From: Phascolomyces articulosus
Taxonomy: Eukaryota > Mucoromycota > Mucoromycetes > Mucorales > Lichtheimiaceae
Length of the DNA stretch: 64,000 nucleotides
Reading direction: 5' to 3'
NCBI GenBank assembly: GCA_025677815.1
Contig: JAIXMP010000058.1
Span: forward strand, 62,001-126,000
In this document: piece by piece, positions 24,470 through 35,646 of the stretch
Layout of the letters: each line of letters starts with the position of its first letter
Numbering within the stretch: the stretch's first letter is position 1
Made by a program: the position numbers and the translations under genes
Notes under the pieces: generated by a model
The model's database searches: none
What the model was told of the DNA's origin: nothing
The model's input: only the letters and a program-made list of their open reading frames with translations

Positions 24470-27302
24470 TTTTCGCAGTGTATGTATATAATAGAAACCG
24501 ATAATTTATATTTAGTTACTCACTTGAGCTGCGTGGGCTTTTAAAAATATTATCGTGCTAACGTTACTATAATGTTCTTTCTTCCTCAGATCCATAGCGC
24601 TATTCAACATGCATCATTAGCAGCTTCAGAATTCTGGGTTTTGTTTTTTAATTAACCCGTGAGCACTTTTTTTTTTGTTTCTGTAATAATTACAAGGAAG
24701 AAGTAGAATAAATCATGTTCAACAATCATATATTTATCTACAGATGAGGTAGTAGTTTATTGTACGGTGTGAGAAAGCTCGATCGAATATAATATAAATA
24801 GAAACATTAAACAAGAAACCGTAGAGTATATGATAGAACAAAATATATGTGTTTCTGAGGTTACAATATAGTTTCTTTATATACAACGTTTATATATGGG
24901 GGCTGATATATTATGCACATTGGCATTGGTAACTTTCATTTTTTCTTGGAATATATCTTGATTCCTCTTATATTTTCAAATACTCGCGTGTTAGTCCATA
25001 TCATGGTATACTATATAAAACATATAAATCTGTTGTTGATTTAGACCTTTGCAATGGTGTAAACCATTACAATTAACTTTGATAATAATTGTAAGTTTTA
25101 GTAAAATATCGCATTACGAAATAAGAACTAAGCATATTACACAAATCTGTATATACTGATATCAGTTTACCAGAGGTTATATAATCTATCAGGATGGACC
25201 TCTAAATAATAGCAAAGACATAGTCATGCATTCATAGAAATATTATTCATTACCATTAAACAATGACAAAGGTATATACACCGTTCTGCTCATGGTTGCG
25301 ACATAACGCAATGTTTTCGTATGACACTTTCACAGTTGTCTCAAATATTATTCTGCGCTGAACTTCTATCTCTGGCGCAAATAATAAATCCCATTTTAAG
25401 TATCGTTTTTATTTATAGAATTCTTAATAACTTGCAAAAACAGAAACTGCTTATATATTTAGAATAAGGGCATCATCATGAATACATTACTTTTTCAAAT
25501 GATTCTGGCGTCATAACTAATTCCTCATTATTATTATATAACGTTAGATTCCTAAAGGTAACATAACCAAAAAAGGATTTGTTCAGACCGAAAATCTAAA
25601 AAGGAAATTTTTTGAAGGATTACAGGAGTAAACCGTTTGGTTCCCACATTGACTCTATTAGAGATGATACGCACTTAAAAGTATTCCATATTATTTTGCC
25701 CCGCATTATGGGAATGGGAACAATAATATCATATTAATATAAAACGCAGGGATCGCCGGATCAATTATGAGAAAAAAACATAGTTACAGTGATTTTTCGA
25801 TGTAACATTAAAACTATTAGAGTTGCAGCGTTGCTTAAAGAAAAAACTATAATGTCAAAGTTTACAGTAATATATTTATGCTTTTTTATCTTTGCCACCC
25901 AGTATGACGAAATGTTTATGGCGCGTTTGGTGGTTCAGTCACATTTTCTTTTTTGGATGGCTGGTATGCATCATAAGTATGCACGTTTTCAAAAGTGTTC
26001 GGAGGATAGAAAATGATAATAAATGTAGAAGATCGACGCCAATCATTGTGTAAAACAAAAATATAAACAGAGATAATTAATTCGTTCTAATTGTCCTGGC
26101 TATATTGTCTGTGCATGTATTTCAAAGAAAACAAGAAATTAGCATATAATTTAAGACGGCGATACATAAATAATGATTGAGGAACACTAAGTTACTTTGC
26201 TTTATTGATAGATAGAATCTTATGATGATTAACCATTTTAATTATTTATTTTAATACTACCAAAATAGTGCAGTTATTATCTAAAAGTGAATCATAATAA
26301 CTATCATTTAAGGTATTGATTGGGTGCGGATGATAGCTTACTCAACCCAATACTTAACGCCTGGTAATTATCTTTGGACGAGGCACTAGGTAGCCATAGG
26401 TATAGAAGATGTGAATTAAGCACAAATAATTAACCATCTCTGATTAGTTGTAATTGGCGAAAAGAGTTTAAATCGCTTTTGGAAGGCTAAACTGTGCCAT
26501 CTGTGGGCTTAAAAACCTTAAGTTAATGGCAGAAGTGCTTTACATTATGTAGCTTACTAAATGGCCAAAATATTCTTGATTTTTGGTAGCCACAACTACA
26601 GGCAAGCTAAAAAAAAGTTACATGGTCAAAAAGATCTGTCTATGGAAGGTCTCAAATACTGGTCAGTCATTAACTTTACACAACTAAACATCATCTGCTA
26701 TTCCTCTATAATATATTGTTTACAAAATTACTATGCACACTGATGATCAGGGAAAATGTATAATTCATGGTGGTCATTAATTGAATCATGTTATGACAGC
26801 AGATCTACTACTGAATTTCATTTTTTACAGATCACGTAACTTCAAAATCCATATGATTACAGGGTTATGATATATATGCCACAAGTTACAACAAGCCCAG
26901 ATCATAATACTTTATGATTATATCAAATATTGCATTGTTCAAGCTGGCGTATTAAATGGTCAATAAACAGACAATAAGTAAATAGGAAGTTATGAAAAAC
27001 ACGTTCTTTTTATTTGGCAATATTGGGCGGGTGTTGCCAAGGAATAAACGTAAAAATAATTCCTCTCACATACAGATATGTAATGTGATAAGATTATCAT
27101 TGGTTTTCCTTGTGCCTACTATCACCTGCAATTCTGTATTTTAAAAGAAAAAATAAGCTTAATGTAAATAAATATGTATATGTGTCGTTTGTTATATGTA
27201 TCTAACCTTATTCATATTCGCTAAGTACAAATGTAGCATCTTGAACAACATTGTGGCGCGACTACAAATACGAGATATTGCCTCGAAGGTTTTTCTCGTT
27301 CA

Positions 27303-27310
27303 TATAAAAG
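27303..27310 (+). promoter_or_regulatory. TATA box of triplicated-family copy 1
   Basis: TATAAAAG begins 119 nt upstream of the ATG at 27422. The other two copies have a TATA box at similar distances (131 and 140 nt), although the surrounding sequence has diverged. Confidence 0.6.
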
Positions 27311-27421
27311 GGGTAAATTTACAGGGTTGTCCAAAAATACATACACACACATTATCATTCATATAATTTTCATACATTTTCTATACAAAAACCATATTAC
27401 TCTGAAACTTTTCATCTAAAC

Positions 27422-28834
27422 ATGTACATTACTTTTAATACCACAGTGTTTGACGCAAGCCAACATCAAAATACCCAGAACCCATGTATCTTTTTGAATG
27501 ACACTATTCAATATGTCAAAAGCCGAGTTGTTAAAGGTTCTATACTTACTGCTTCTGAAACTCAGGATTTCAAAAACAAATGTGAACATATAGTATCACT
27601 TATACCTAAAGTGGCACCTCATGTTGTCAAAACCAAACCTTCTGCTCTCCAACAAGTAATTGACTTATCTCAAGAGAATTTATCCAAAGAAACCAGTACC
27701 CTTATCAAGCGCACCACTGAATTAGTACAAACAATCAAGGAGTTGGCTAATGAATTTATCAAAGAAGAAGATAAACAAGAAATATCGTCATCGATTGGTG
27801 CAAGCATTCAATGGAAGACAGTGGATCGTCCTGCCTTAACCAAGCAAATCCGTGAATATACTCAAGCTGAATCAGATGTCATTCTTCCTCGAATCAACGA
27901 TCTCAGTCTCTATTATCAACTGGATGAGGCTTTCAATCAACACAATGTCAAGCTTGTACGTGAATTTATGTCGGAAGAATGTTACTGGTTTTGGGTTGCC
28001 AATTTTGGTTATGCTACTATGGAATCTTCTTGGGATCAATTCATTAACGGTTACGAACTCTTGTATGGTACGCTTGATCCACACGTGATGAAGTCGATGG
28101 AGCAGTTACTTTGTCAAGACAATAAGGTGTCTGTGGCTCGTCTGATCATAGCTACTCGCAAGCATAGCAACCAGTTCCCATTTACCAAGAACATTGGATC
28201 GTCATCGTTATCAACAACATCTGTAGCTCCTGAGACCAAAGATCAAATGTCCGAAGAAAAGCGTATGCAATTGACCGAGATGGCAATGGAGTTGGTCGAA
28301 AAGTTCTCTGATGTTAAGATGGGCAATCATCTTGTTTCAATTTATTCCTGGTACCGTGGCTATGACAAGAAAGACAAGAAAGCAATGCGTGAACGAGCAA
28401 ACGAGTGGGCTGAATTGATCAAGGAAAGACGCAAGATTCTTGGTGAAAACAAAAAAGAATTGCTCCAAGTCAAGCATGAAGAAGCTGAGCGTATTGATCA
28501 AGCTAGACGTGCCGTTTACTTTTTCTATGAGCAGTTTGTTACTATTTGGCGTGTTGGTGAAGTGACTCGGGAAATCTTGAAATCCGTGGACTTTCCTGGT
28601 AAAGGTCGTATGAGAGACTTTCTCAATTACGTTGCACCTTTGGATCAAGCAAACTTCTACGTTATCATTGGAGGTAGTAAAGGTAAAGATGACGAAAAGA
28701 AAGATTATCGTCCCAAGCTTTATGATTTTATGGAAATGTATTTGACGATGCTTGAACAACAATCGAAGGAACATAAAGACTATATGAGCCAAAAAACAAA
28801 CAGTAGCAACAAAAAAAGTAGTAATACTGAATAA
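27422..28834 (+). CDS. Triplicated-family protein, copy 1 (unknown function)
   Basis: Intronless frame of 470 aa, first of three tandem paralogues. I recognise no known domain. It is hydrophilic, lacks a signal peptide or membrane span, and appears mostly helical and probably cytoplasmic. The N-terminus (MYITFNTTVFDASQ, NPCIFLNDTIQYVKSRVV) is followed by helices rich in Glu/Lys (LSQENLSKETSTLIKRTTEL). A strikingly aromatic core reads LVREFMSEECYWFWVANFGY and SSWDQFINGYELLYGTLDPH. Then come a charged segment, YSWYRGYDKKDKKAMRER, and a C-terminal YFFYEQFVTIWRVGEVTREI, RMRDFLNYVAPLDQANFYVI and KLYDFMEMYLTMLEQQ. The tail is Ser/Lys/Asn-rich. Residues 58-146 are identical in DNA to copy 2, and most of the later coding sequence is identical to both other copies. 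The long open antisense frame (28337-28879) is a shadow. Confidence 0.8.
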   Translation: MYITFNTTVFDASQHQNTQNPCIFLNDTIQYVKSRVVKGSILTASETQDFKNKCEHIVSLIPKVAPHVVKTKPSALQQVIDLSQENLSKETSTLIKRTTELVQTIKELANEFIKEEDKQEISSSIGASIQWKTVDRPALTKQIREYTQAESDVILPRINDLSLYYQLDEAFNQHNVKLVREFMSEECYWFWVANFGYATMESSWDQFINGYELLYGTLDPHVMKSMEQLLCQDNKVSVARLIIATRKHSNQFPFTKNIGSSSLSTTSVAPETKDQMSEEKRMQLTEMAMELVEKFSDVKMGNHLVSIYSWYRGYDKKDKKAMRERANEWAELIKERRKILGENKKELLQVKHEEAERIDQARRAVYFFYEQFVTIWRVGEVTREILKSVDFPGKGRMRDFLNYVAPLDQANFYVIIGGSKGKDDEKKDYRPKLYDFMEMYLTMLEQQSKEHKDYMSQKTNSSNKKSSNTE

Positions 28835-29509
28835 CAATCTGCCAACATTATATGCCAAAAACCTACCAGGACCATTCAAAATTACATATCGTATAGAAAA
28901 TTAATGTTTAGTTTAGTTTATTTTTTTTATACAATTTTTACTATCATCATTGTATTTTTATATGTATACTTTTATCACTAAGCTTACGTAACTTAGGAAA
29001 ACATACGCGATTCTTTTTAAGAAGATCATCCAGAGTTGCTATTGAAATTTATTCAGTATTTAAAAAAAAAAATTCAAAACTTTTTTAAACTTTGATTATA
29101 TATCTAAAAATTAGTCTTGCTTCTGACATATCATCTAAGTTTTTAAAGTATTCCGAAAAGCAAAACCTTTTATTATTTTTATATTCTATAGAAAGCTTTC
29201 ATTTATATTAATTGTGTTATAAAATTACTGTTATCAAATGATTTATATTTAGAATATCAACATTTTATCCATAATATCGTTAACCCTATCATTAATATTA
29301 TTTATTGAATAACAATCATTGTTACCACGAACAAATTATGAAACTATTTTGTTTATCAAGAGACATACCAAACACTTTAAGATTCTTAGACTTTTCTTAA
29401 CTATATTTGTGAAAGACGGATCCAATCCTATTTCTCCTTCGTACTGTGTCACTTTAGAAAAAATAAAAACAAAAAATATGTATTCGTAGATGCAAAAAAA
29501 ATTCAGAAT

Positions 29510-29750
29510 ATATTTTTAAATTCATAAAATATTCCTTTACGTGTTCAAAAAATATTCAAAGAAAAAATCCAACTTCGAATATATTTTGAATATATCCTGA
29601 ATATTTTTCATTATTGAAAAGGCAAAAATATTCGAAATATATTCGAGATATATGCATATTCAAAAAATATTCGAAAAATATTCGAGATAAATTCAAATTT
29701 GGGGTATTATTTTGCACAACATATAAACATTTGAATATATTTTTTCTAAA
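29510..29750. repeat. Degenerate AT-rich tandem repeat (ATATTC/GAATAT units)
   Basis: The region repeats AAATATTCGAAATATATTCG-like words in both orientations (AAAAATATTC, ATATTCGAGATA, TTGAATATATCC). It lies between copies 1 and 2 of the triplicated gene family. It is a simple, self-complementary AT array with no gene content. Confidence 0.55.
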
Positions 29751-31763
29751 GTGAATTGAACTATTCGTCATTTTTACTAACTATATATTTCTTAGTGATC
29801 ACGGGTGAGTGATACTTTGATCCACCATTATTCATATCGTATCACTTTCAAAAAAAAAGGTGAATGGCCTTTTTTTCAGTGGGTCACAAATCTGCTCAGC
29901 ATTCTGGTTTCACACATCTAATTAAAAATAGAAATATTACATATGTAGTATATAAAATTCATTTACTTCATTATAGTATCAGTTATAAGTAAATAAGACA
30001 TATGGAATAATAATATAAAAGATCTCGACATTTGCGTTATATAATCGATGGGAAATAAGTATTTTGATATAGTTATGTTCAATGCTTTATTAAAACAAAA
30101 GTTTATTATTGATTATGTCCGAACAAACATCACTAAACAAAGATTATACATTTATAGTTCCATGGATGACAAGTGGCACAAAAAGATTGGATTCGAGAAC
30201 ATTCAGAACAAAGACATTTTTTCGCGCGCCGTATTTTTTTTTTCTACCTGGTGGCTGGCTTTATTTCAGCTTCGTGTTCATGAAGTAGTTATTTTCGCCA
30301 AGAAAAAAAAAATGGTAATCATGAACCCGTATGCGTTTTTACAGCCTCTAGATATTAACTATTTTATTAACCTAAATTCAGGAAGGTTTTGGTCAGCAAT
30401 TTAAGCTTTTTTTTTTTCTAAAATCAATTATATTATCACAACAGCCACCTCTGATCATAAAAGTCCTTTTTTTTAAAAAAAAAATTGGAGGATTAGGACC
30501 ATTTATAGATCCCATAAGTGCTGCAATAGATATTTTAATACTATAATCAAGTATTGTATTACGTTTTGGCAAGTGCTCTGATCGTAAATAATAAAAGCTT
30601 GGAATATCATCAAACGATGAAGAAAAAAACGGCTTTGCTCCTTCTTTATTTAATATACAGAAATTGTTTCTACGGACACACATTACCACCATTTATTTCA
30701 ACTTGAAATTGTCATGTCATCACAGATACAGGAACACCCTGTGTAATTTGATTTGTTTGGAACTGACAATAATAAAACTGACAAAGAATTTTTTTAAAAC
30801 ATTGCTATAGGCTTTTATTAATGAAGATAAACATTCATATAAATTTGTTTCTTATTTTTACTTTTACACACTACACATGTTATTTAGTTTTTTATTCGAT
30901 GGTAGATAGGGGTATATTCATTAATAGATTATTCTATATCATGGGGCGTGATTTGAGACAAGCCCTCAGGATAAAACCATTATCATCGTCCTTTGGGAAT
31001 ATTATGTAACACTATATTCAGAGCTGTATATCTTTTGAGCTTTTTTTAAGATTATATGGTGTGTGATACATTCGTTGTAATTTCCTTTTCAGATATGATA
31101 ACTGTGGCGCTCCTTATTTGGCTATGTTTTTAGGTTTTGTCTTTCGTGCAATGTAGCGATGAAGCATTTTTTTTTGTCATAATGCGATGGCAGCTGCTAT
31201 GTTCACCTATAAAAAATTTACAATAAAAGATAATGGAGCATTTTATTAACTGTCAAAGAATTAAATACTACTATATCAGAATAGAATTTAATGTTACATA
31301 TATAAAATATAATGTACGAAAGACATGTACGAAGAGCAAAAAAGTACTATTTTATTGCTGGCTACAATTACTAATGTTAAAATGCTCATTTAAGCTTGAA
31401 TTGTTTTTCCTTCGTTGTCCGTGCGTTTGTGTGACGAATAAAAGTTATAAATATACTTAATAACTGGGCAATTAGATAAAAAGTTGTATGTCCCTATGAT
31501 ACCTGCAGCTGTGGCGCTCATCGTAATGGTATGAAAGACAAGAATCCCATATCCCCAGTTTTTCGGTGGCTGGACTTGAATATATTTTTGATCTGGGTTT
31601 TTGGCTTAGCAACAGAGGGTTTTTATTTTGCGAAAACGATCAATTAGTCCGTATTATCTAAATATCCTGTAGGGAGAAAACATGGCGCGTATCAGAGCCA
31701 TCAATAACTCAGTTTTAGCTTGAACGACCTTTGATATAAGTTTAGCAACAGTATGGAAAATTG

Positions 31764-31771
31764 TATAAAAG
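31764..31771 (+). promoter_or_regulatory. TATA box of triplicated-family copy 2
   Basis: TATAAAAG starts 131 nt upstream of the ATG at 31895, the same octamer as in copy 1. Confidence 0.6.
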
Positions 31772-31894
31772 AAGCCTTCATTTAGAATATTTCAAGAGTA
31801 ATCATCAAACAAACATTTATACAATCCATCACATATACACTTTTATTACATTACACTTTTTACCTTATATTCAAAACCATTTGTTTATTTAAAC

Positions 31895-33307
31895 ATGCAC
31901 ATTGCTTACAATACTACACATTTTGGTGCTACTCAATATCACGAAAGCAAGAACCCTTGTATCTTTTTGAGTGCCACTATCCAACATGTCCAAAACCGCG
32001 TTGTCGAAAACTCTATTCTCACCGGCTCTGAAGCACAGGAATGTAGGCATGAATGTGATAGTCTATTATCACTTATACCTAAAGTGGCACCTCATGTTGT
32101 CAAAACCAAACCTTCTGCTCTCCAACAAGTAATTGACTTATCTCAAGAGAATTTATCCAAAGAAACCAGTACCCTTATCAAGCGCACCACTGAATTAGTA
32201 CAAACAATCAAGGAGTTGGCTAATGAATTTATCAAAGAAGAAGATAAACAAGAAATATCGTCATCGATTGGTGCAAGCATTCAATGGAAGACAGTGGATC
32301 GTCCTGCCTTAACCAAGCAAATCCGTGAATATGCCCAAACTGAATCAGATGTCATTCTTCCTCGGATCAACGATCTCAGTTTCTATTATCAACTGGATGA
32401 GGCTTTCAATCAGCACAGTGTCAAGCTTGTACGTGAATTTATGTCGGAAGAATGTTACTGGTTTTGGGTTGCCAATTTTGGTTATGCTACTATGGAATCT
32501 TCTTGGGATCAATTCATTAACGGTTACGAACTTTTGTATGGTACGCTTGATCCACACGTGATGAAGTCGATGGAGCAGTTACTTTGTCAAGACAATAAGG
32601 TGTCTGTGGCTCGTCTGATCATAGCTACTCGCAAGCATAGCAACCAGTTCCCATTTACCAAGAACATTGGATCGTCATCGTTATCAACAACATCTGTAGC
32701 TCCTGAGACCAAAGATCAAATGTCCGAAGAAAAGCGTATGCAATTGACCGAGATGGCAATGGAGTTGGTCGAAAAGTTCTCTGATGTTAAGATGGGCAAT
32801 CATCTTGTTTCAATTTATTCCTGGTACCGTGGCTATGACAAGAAAGACAAGAAAGCAATGCGTGAACGAGCAAACGAGTGGGCTGAATTGATCAAGGAAA
32901 GACGCAAGATTCTTGGTGAAAACAAAAAAGAATTGCTCCAAGTCAAGCATGAAGAAGCTGAGCGTATTGATCAAGCTAGACGTGCCGTTTACTTTTTCTA
33001 TGAGCAGTTTGTTACTATTTGGCGTGTTGGTGAAGTGACTCGGGAAATCTTGAAATCCGTGGACTTTCCTGGTAAAGGTCGTATGAGAGACTTTCTCAAT
33101 TACGTTGCACCTTTGGATCAAGCAAACTTCTACGTTATCATTGGAGGTAGTAAAGGTAAAGATGACGAAAAGAAAGATTATCGTCCCAAGCTTTATGATT
33201 TTATGGAGATGTACTTGACGATGCTTGAACAACAATCAAAGGAACGTAAGGAGGATGCAAGTCAAAAACCTATTGGGGACAACAAAAAAAGCAGTAACAC
33301 TCAATAA
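31895..33307 (+). CDS. Triplicated-family protein, copy 2 (unknown function)
   Basis: Intronless, 470 aa and colinear with copy 1 without indels. The first 57 residues differ markedly from copy 1 (MHIAYNTTHFGATQYHESKN, LTGSEAQECRHECDSLLSL). From 32067 to 32332 the DNA is identical to copy 1 over 266 nt, and from 32330 it switches to identity with copy 3 (EYAQTESDVILPRINDLSFY, FNQHSVKLVR). The rest of the core is identical to both other copies. The extreme C-terminus diverges again (KERKEDASQKPIGDNKKSSN). This copy is therefore a mosaic of its two neighbours. The reading frame is fully intact and the promoter has a TATA box, so it is probably expressed. Function is unknown; no catalytic motif or membrane segment is visible. 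Confidence 0.8.
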   Translation: MHIAYNTTHFGATQYHESKNPCIFLSATIQHVQNRVVENSILTGSEAQECRHECDSLLSLIPKVAPHVVKTKPSALQQVIDLSQENLSKETSTLIKRTTELVQTIKELANEFIKEEDKQEISSSIGASIQWKTVDRPALTKQIREYAQTESDVILPRINDLSFYYQLDEAFNQHSVKLVREFMSEECYWFWVANFGYATMESSWDQFINGYELLYGTLDPHVMKSMEQLLCQDNKVSVARLIIATRKHSNQFPFTKNIGSSSLSTTSVAPETKDQMSEEKRMQLTEMAMELVEKFSDVKMGNHLVSIYSWYRGYDKKDKKAMRERANEWAELIKERRKILGENKKELLQVKHEEAERIDQARRAVYFFYEQFVTIWRVGEVTREILKSVDFPGKGRMRDFLNYVAPLDQANFYVIIGGSKGKDDEKKDYRPKLYDFMEMYLTMLEQQSKERKEDASQKPIGDNKKSSNTQ

Positions 33308-35646
33308 CACTCCCTCTCCATATGCCCCAAAAAACCTTACCAAATCCATTAGAAATTATATGACTACATTGAATAGCATTCCTTTTTATTTTTTTTATAG
33401 CACTGTATTACTATCGCTTTTGTCCATTATTTTACATATACACTCATTTTACCCTTGATTGCACCCTCACTATGATATCAAAACTTACTGAAACCTATAT
33501 GTCATTTTTTAATAAACTCGTTTAGAGTTATTATAATATAACAACTCATTCAATAAACGTATAAGAAAAATAAAACAATTGAGCATTTCTAAACTTATCT
33601 TGACGCCAAAAAATTTGGATTATACTCTTTTGGAAAAAAAAATCCCAATAGTCATATAATAAATGTCTTGTACAATTCTTTACTTATCAAAATTTACCTA
33701 AAAAAAAGAAGAACATAATAATACTCTCTAAACACAGTATGACATAATAAAAAGGTACTTTACTATAGCAGCAACTTCGCTACGATACTATAACGATATA
33801 CTATGTATTTGGGTTTACAAGGCAAATATCATAATAAAATAGCAAGTTACCGACTTTGAATAATATATTATAATGTCGTGTCATTTTTTTCTATTCATTT
33901 TTGGAATACAACACCATATAATACTATTCTTGCCATAGCACTAATAATCAAAACTATCACTAGTTTCATAGGTTTGAGAGAACATCAACTAATTCTTGTA
34001 CCTGCAGTGTTATGTATTTTATTTACGAAAGCACTGATCAATAACTTGCTATAAAAATTAATCAATTGATGTAAAGACATATCCAATCATATTTCTTCAT
34101 ATGCTGAGCAAATTTAAATTCGATCCTTACCAATTAAATGCATTCCCCCGCTCCTGGAGTGATGGTTCGTTAAAAATACACGGCACAAACATGCTGAATA
34201 ATAATGGTTTTGCACTGGATGTTGAAGTATAGTTTAATTCTGTACAATCAACAAAAAGGCTCAGTTGATAGCAGAAGGGGATGTTAAACAACCATTACGC
34301 TTTTTTCTGAACTTTGTTGTGATTTAGCTTGACACGTTAGTAATACACAGTTTGGGAGCAGTTGTACCACCAGATATCGGATGTCCTCACACATTTTTCT
34401 TAAAATATTCGCCGCCACCATTTTTGGAAAATAAAAAGTTGAAAATCGCATATGTAATTTATTATGTTAGGATTTTACGAATCAGGCAGTATTAACCATT
34501 TTTCAAACCTTATCTATTTGTAACAGAAAATACATGTCTTTGCTGCTTGTGCAAAAATCAGAGATTGAATATTAAAAGTATTAGAATTTGGAAGCTTAAA
34601 CTGGCTCACTGTTTAAGTAGGTGAATAAAAAAAACCATCAATACTTTTAATAACAGCACAGAGATTTAGGATGTTGATTAATTGTTCGTCGATCGCAGTC
34701 TTTATTCAAGATAAGATTATCACCTCTTTACCCGTGACAGTCATGTGGCGCGTAATATATACATCTAAATAAAAAGTAGTTGTCAGGAAATAGCCTAATT
34801 TTTGAAACAATGTGTAGTCCTATTCTTGGAATTCTGATAAACAAACATGATGTAACGCCACTAGTGTGGTGACTATATACCAATTTTGAGCGACGGCCAA
34901 ACTCACGGGAGCAACGACTCGTCATATTACCACTGATACTTTATTATGAAATGCTCATCAGAAGAATATTAATAATAATAGATAGCTAGTTTGTAATGGA
35001 AAACTATCAGGCAGTGCCATTTATCTGCCTTCATGCCATTTAATATTATAAAATGATGTAGGTTCTTTTCTTGATTATTATGGTACCTGATTTTTTTTCT
35101 TGTTTGGTAGTAGTGGGCTTTCTCTCGATTTAGGCCACCTGCTAAAACTTTTGTTGTTGTTGTTGAAGAAGCAGAATTATTTTATATGTATATAACTGCA
35201 TTATAAAATTTGCGCCATAAACAATTGAAATGCAGAAATATATTTATAAATAAAGTTCTTTAATGACATCGAATTATATGTGTATGATTGGATACGCTTA
35301 TATTTTTAAATATAGAATTGTTTTGATGGCGCAAACTGGGTTGAGTGTAAAAATACATAGGTAGACTAAGGTGTAAATAGCCCAGATTGTAATTAGAATC
35401 ACAATTGATTATGGTGATTATGATATGACCGTATATAGGTAGAATATTCGTTTAAGAGTTGAAAAAAAGCCAACAGAAAATGATGCTAAGCATCAGTTGT
35501 TCATTATATAAAGACATCAGTTTAAATCTTTTCAAATAAGTATTCTAAAATATTCATCAATTCAGATATTTATACATTCCAACAACACATATTACTCTTT
35601 ATTAAATACAACTTCTACTTTATATTCCAAATCCACTTATCCAAAC
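33308..35646. other. Intergenic between copies 2 and 3
   Basis: No supportable gene. The stretch is AT-rich with a few scattered GC-richer words (for example near 34740-34750 and 34890-34925), and all frames are under 80 codons. It contains the 3' UTR of copy 2 and the promoter of copy 3. Confidence 0.5.
35505..35513 (+). promoter_or_regulatory. TATA box of triplicated-family copy 3
   Basis: TATATAAAG, whose core TATAAAG begins 140 nt upstream of the ATG at 35647. Position and sequence match the two other copies. Confidence 0.55.

Larger units (their letters stand above)
23198..27421. other. Gene-poor intergenic region, about 4.2 kb
   Basis: No supportable gene. The first 300 bp is pyrimidine-rich, probably the kinase 3' UTR. 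The remainder is AT-rich with frames under 85 codons and no splice-linked exons. It contains a MITE (23901-24041) and a hairpin (24436-24469), listed separately, and the promoter of the first triplicated gene at its right end. Confidence 0.5.
28835..31894. other. Intergenic between copies 1 and 2
   Basis: No supportable gene. The start is a 3' UTR with weak similarity to that of copy 2. Degenerate ATATTC repeats lie at about 29510-29750. Two partly overlapping frames near 30048-30404 (plus) and 30393-30692 (minus) have no recognisable motif. The promoter of copy 2 lies at the right end. Confidence 0.5.

Noticed and set aside
28337..28879. Long antisense frame (180 codons), also present in the other two copies (32810-33235, 36562-37008)
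   Set aside because: It is the mirror of the conserved coding core and exists only because that DNA is identical in all three genes; it has no start context or independent conservation.
30048..30692. Two partly overlapping frames of 118 and 99 codons
   Set aside because: Composition is AT-driven, there is no motif or splice linkage, and the frames run through homopolymers.
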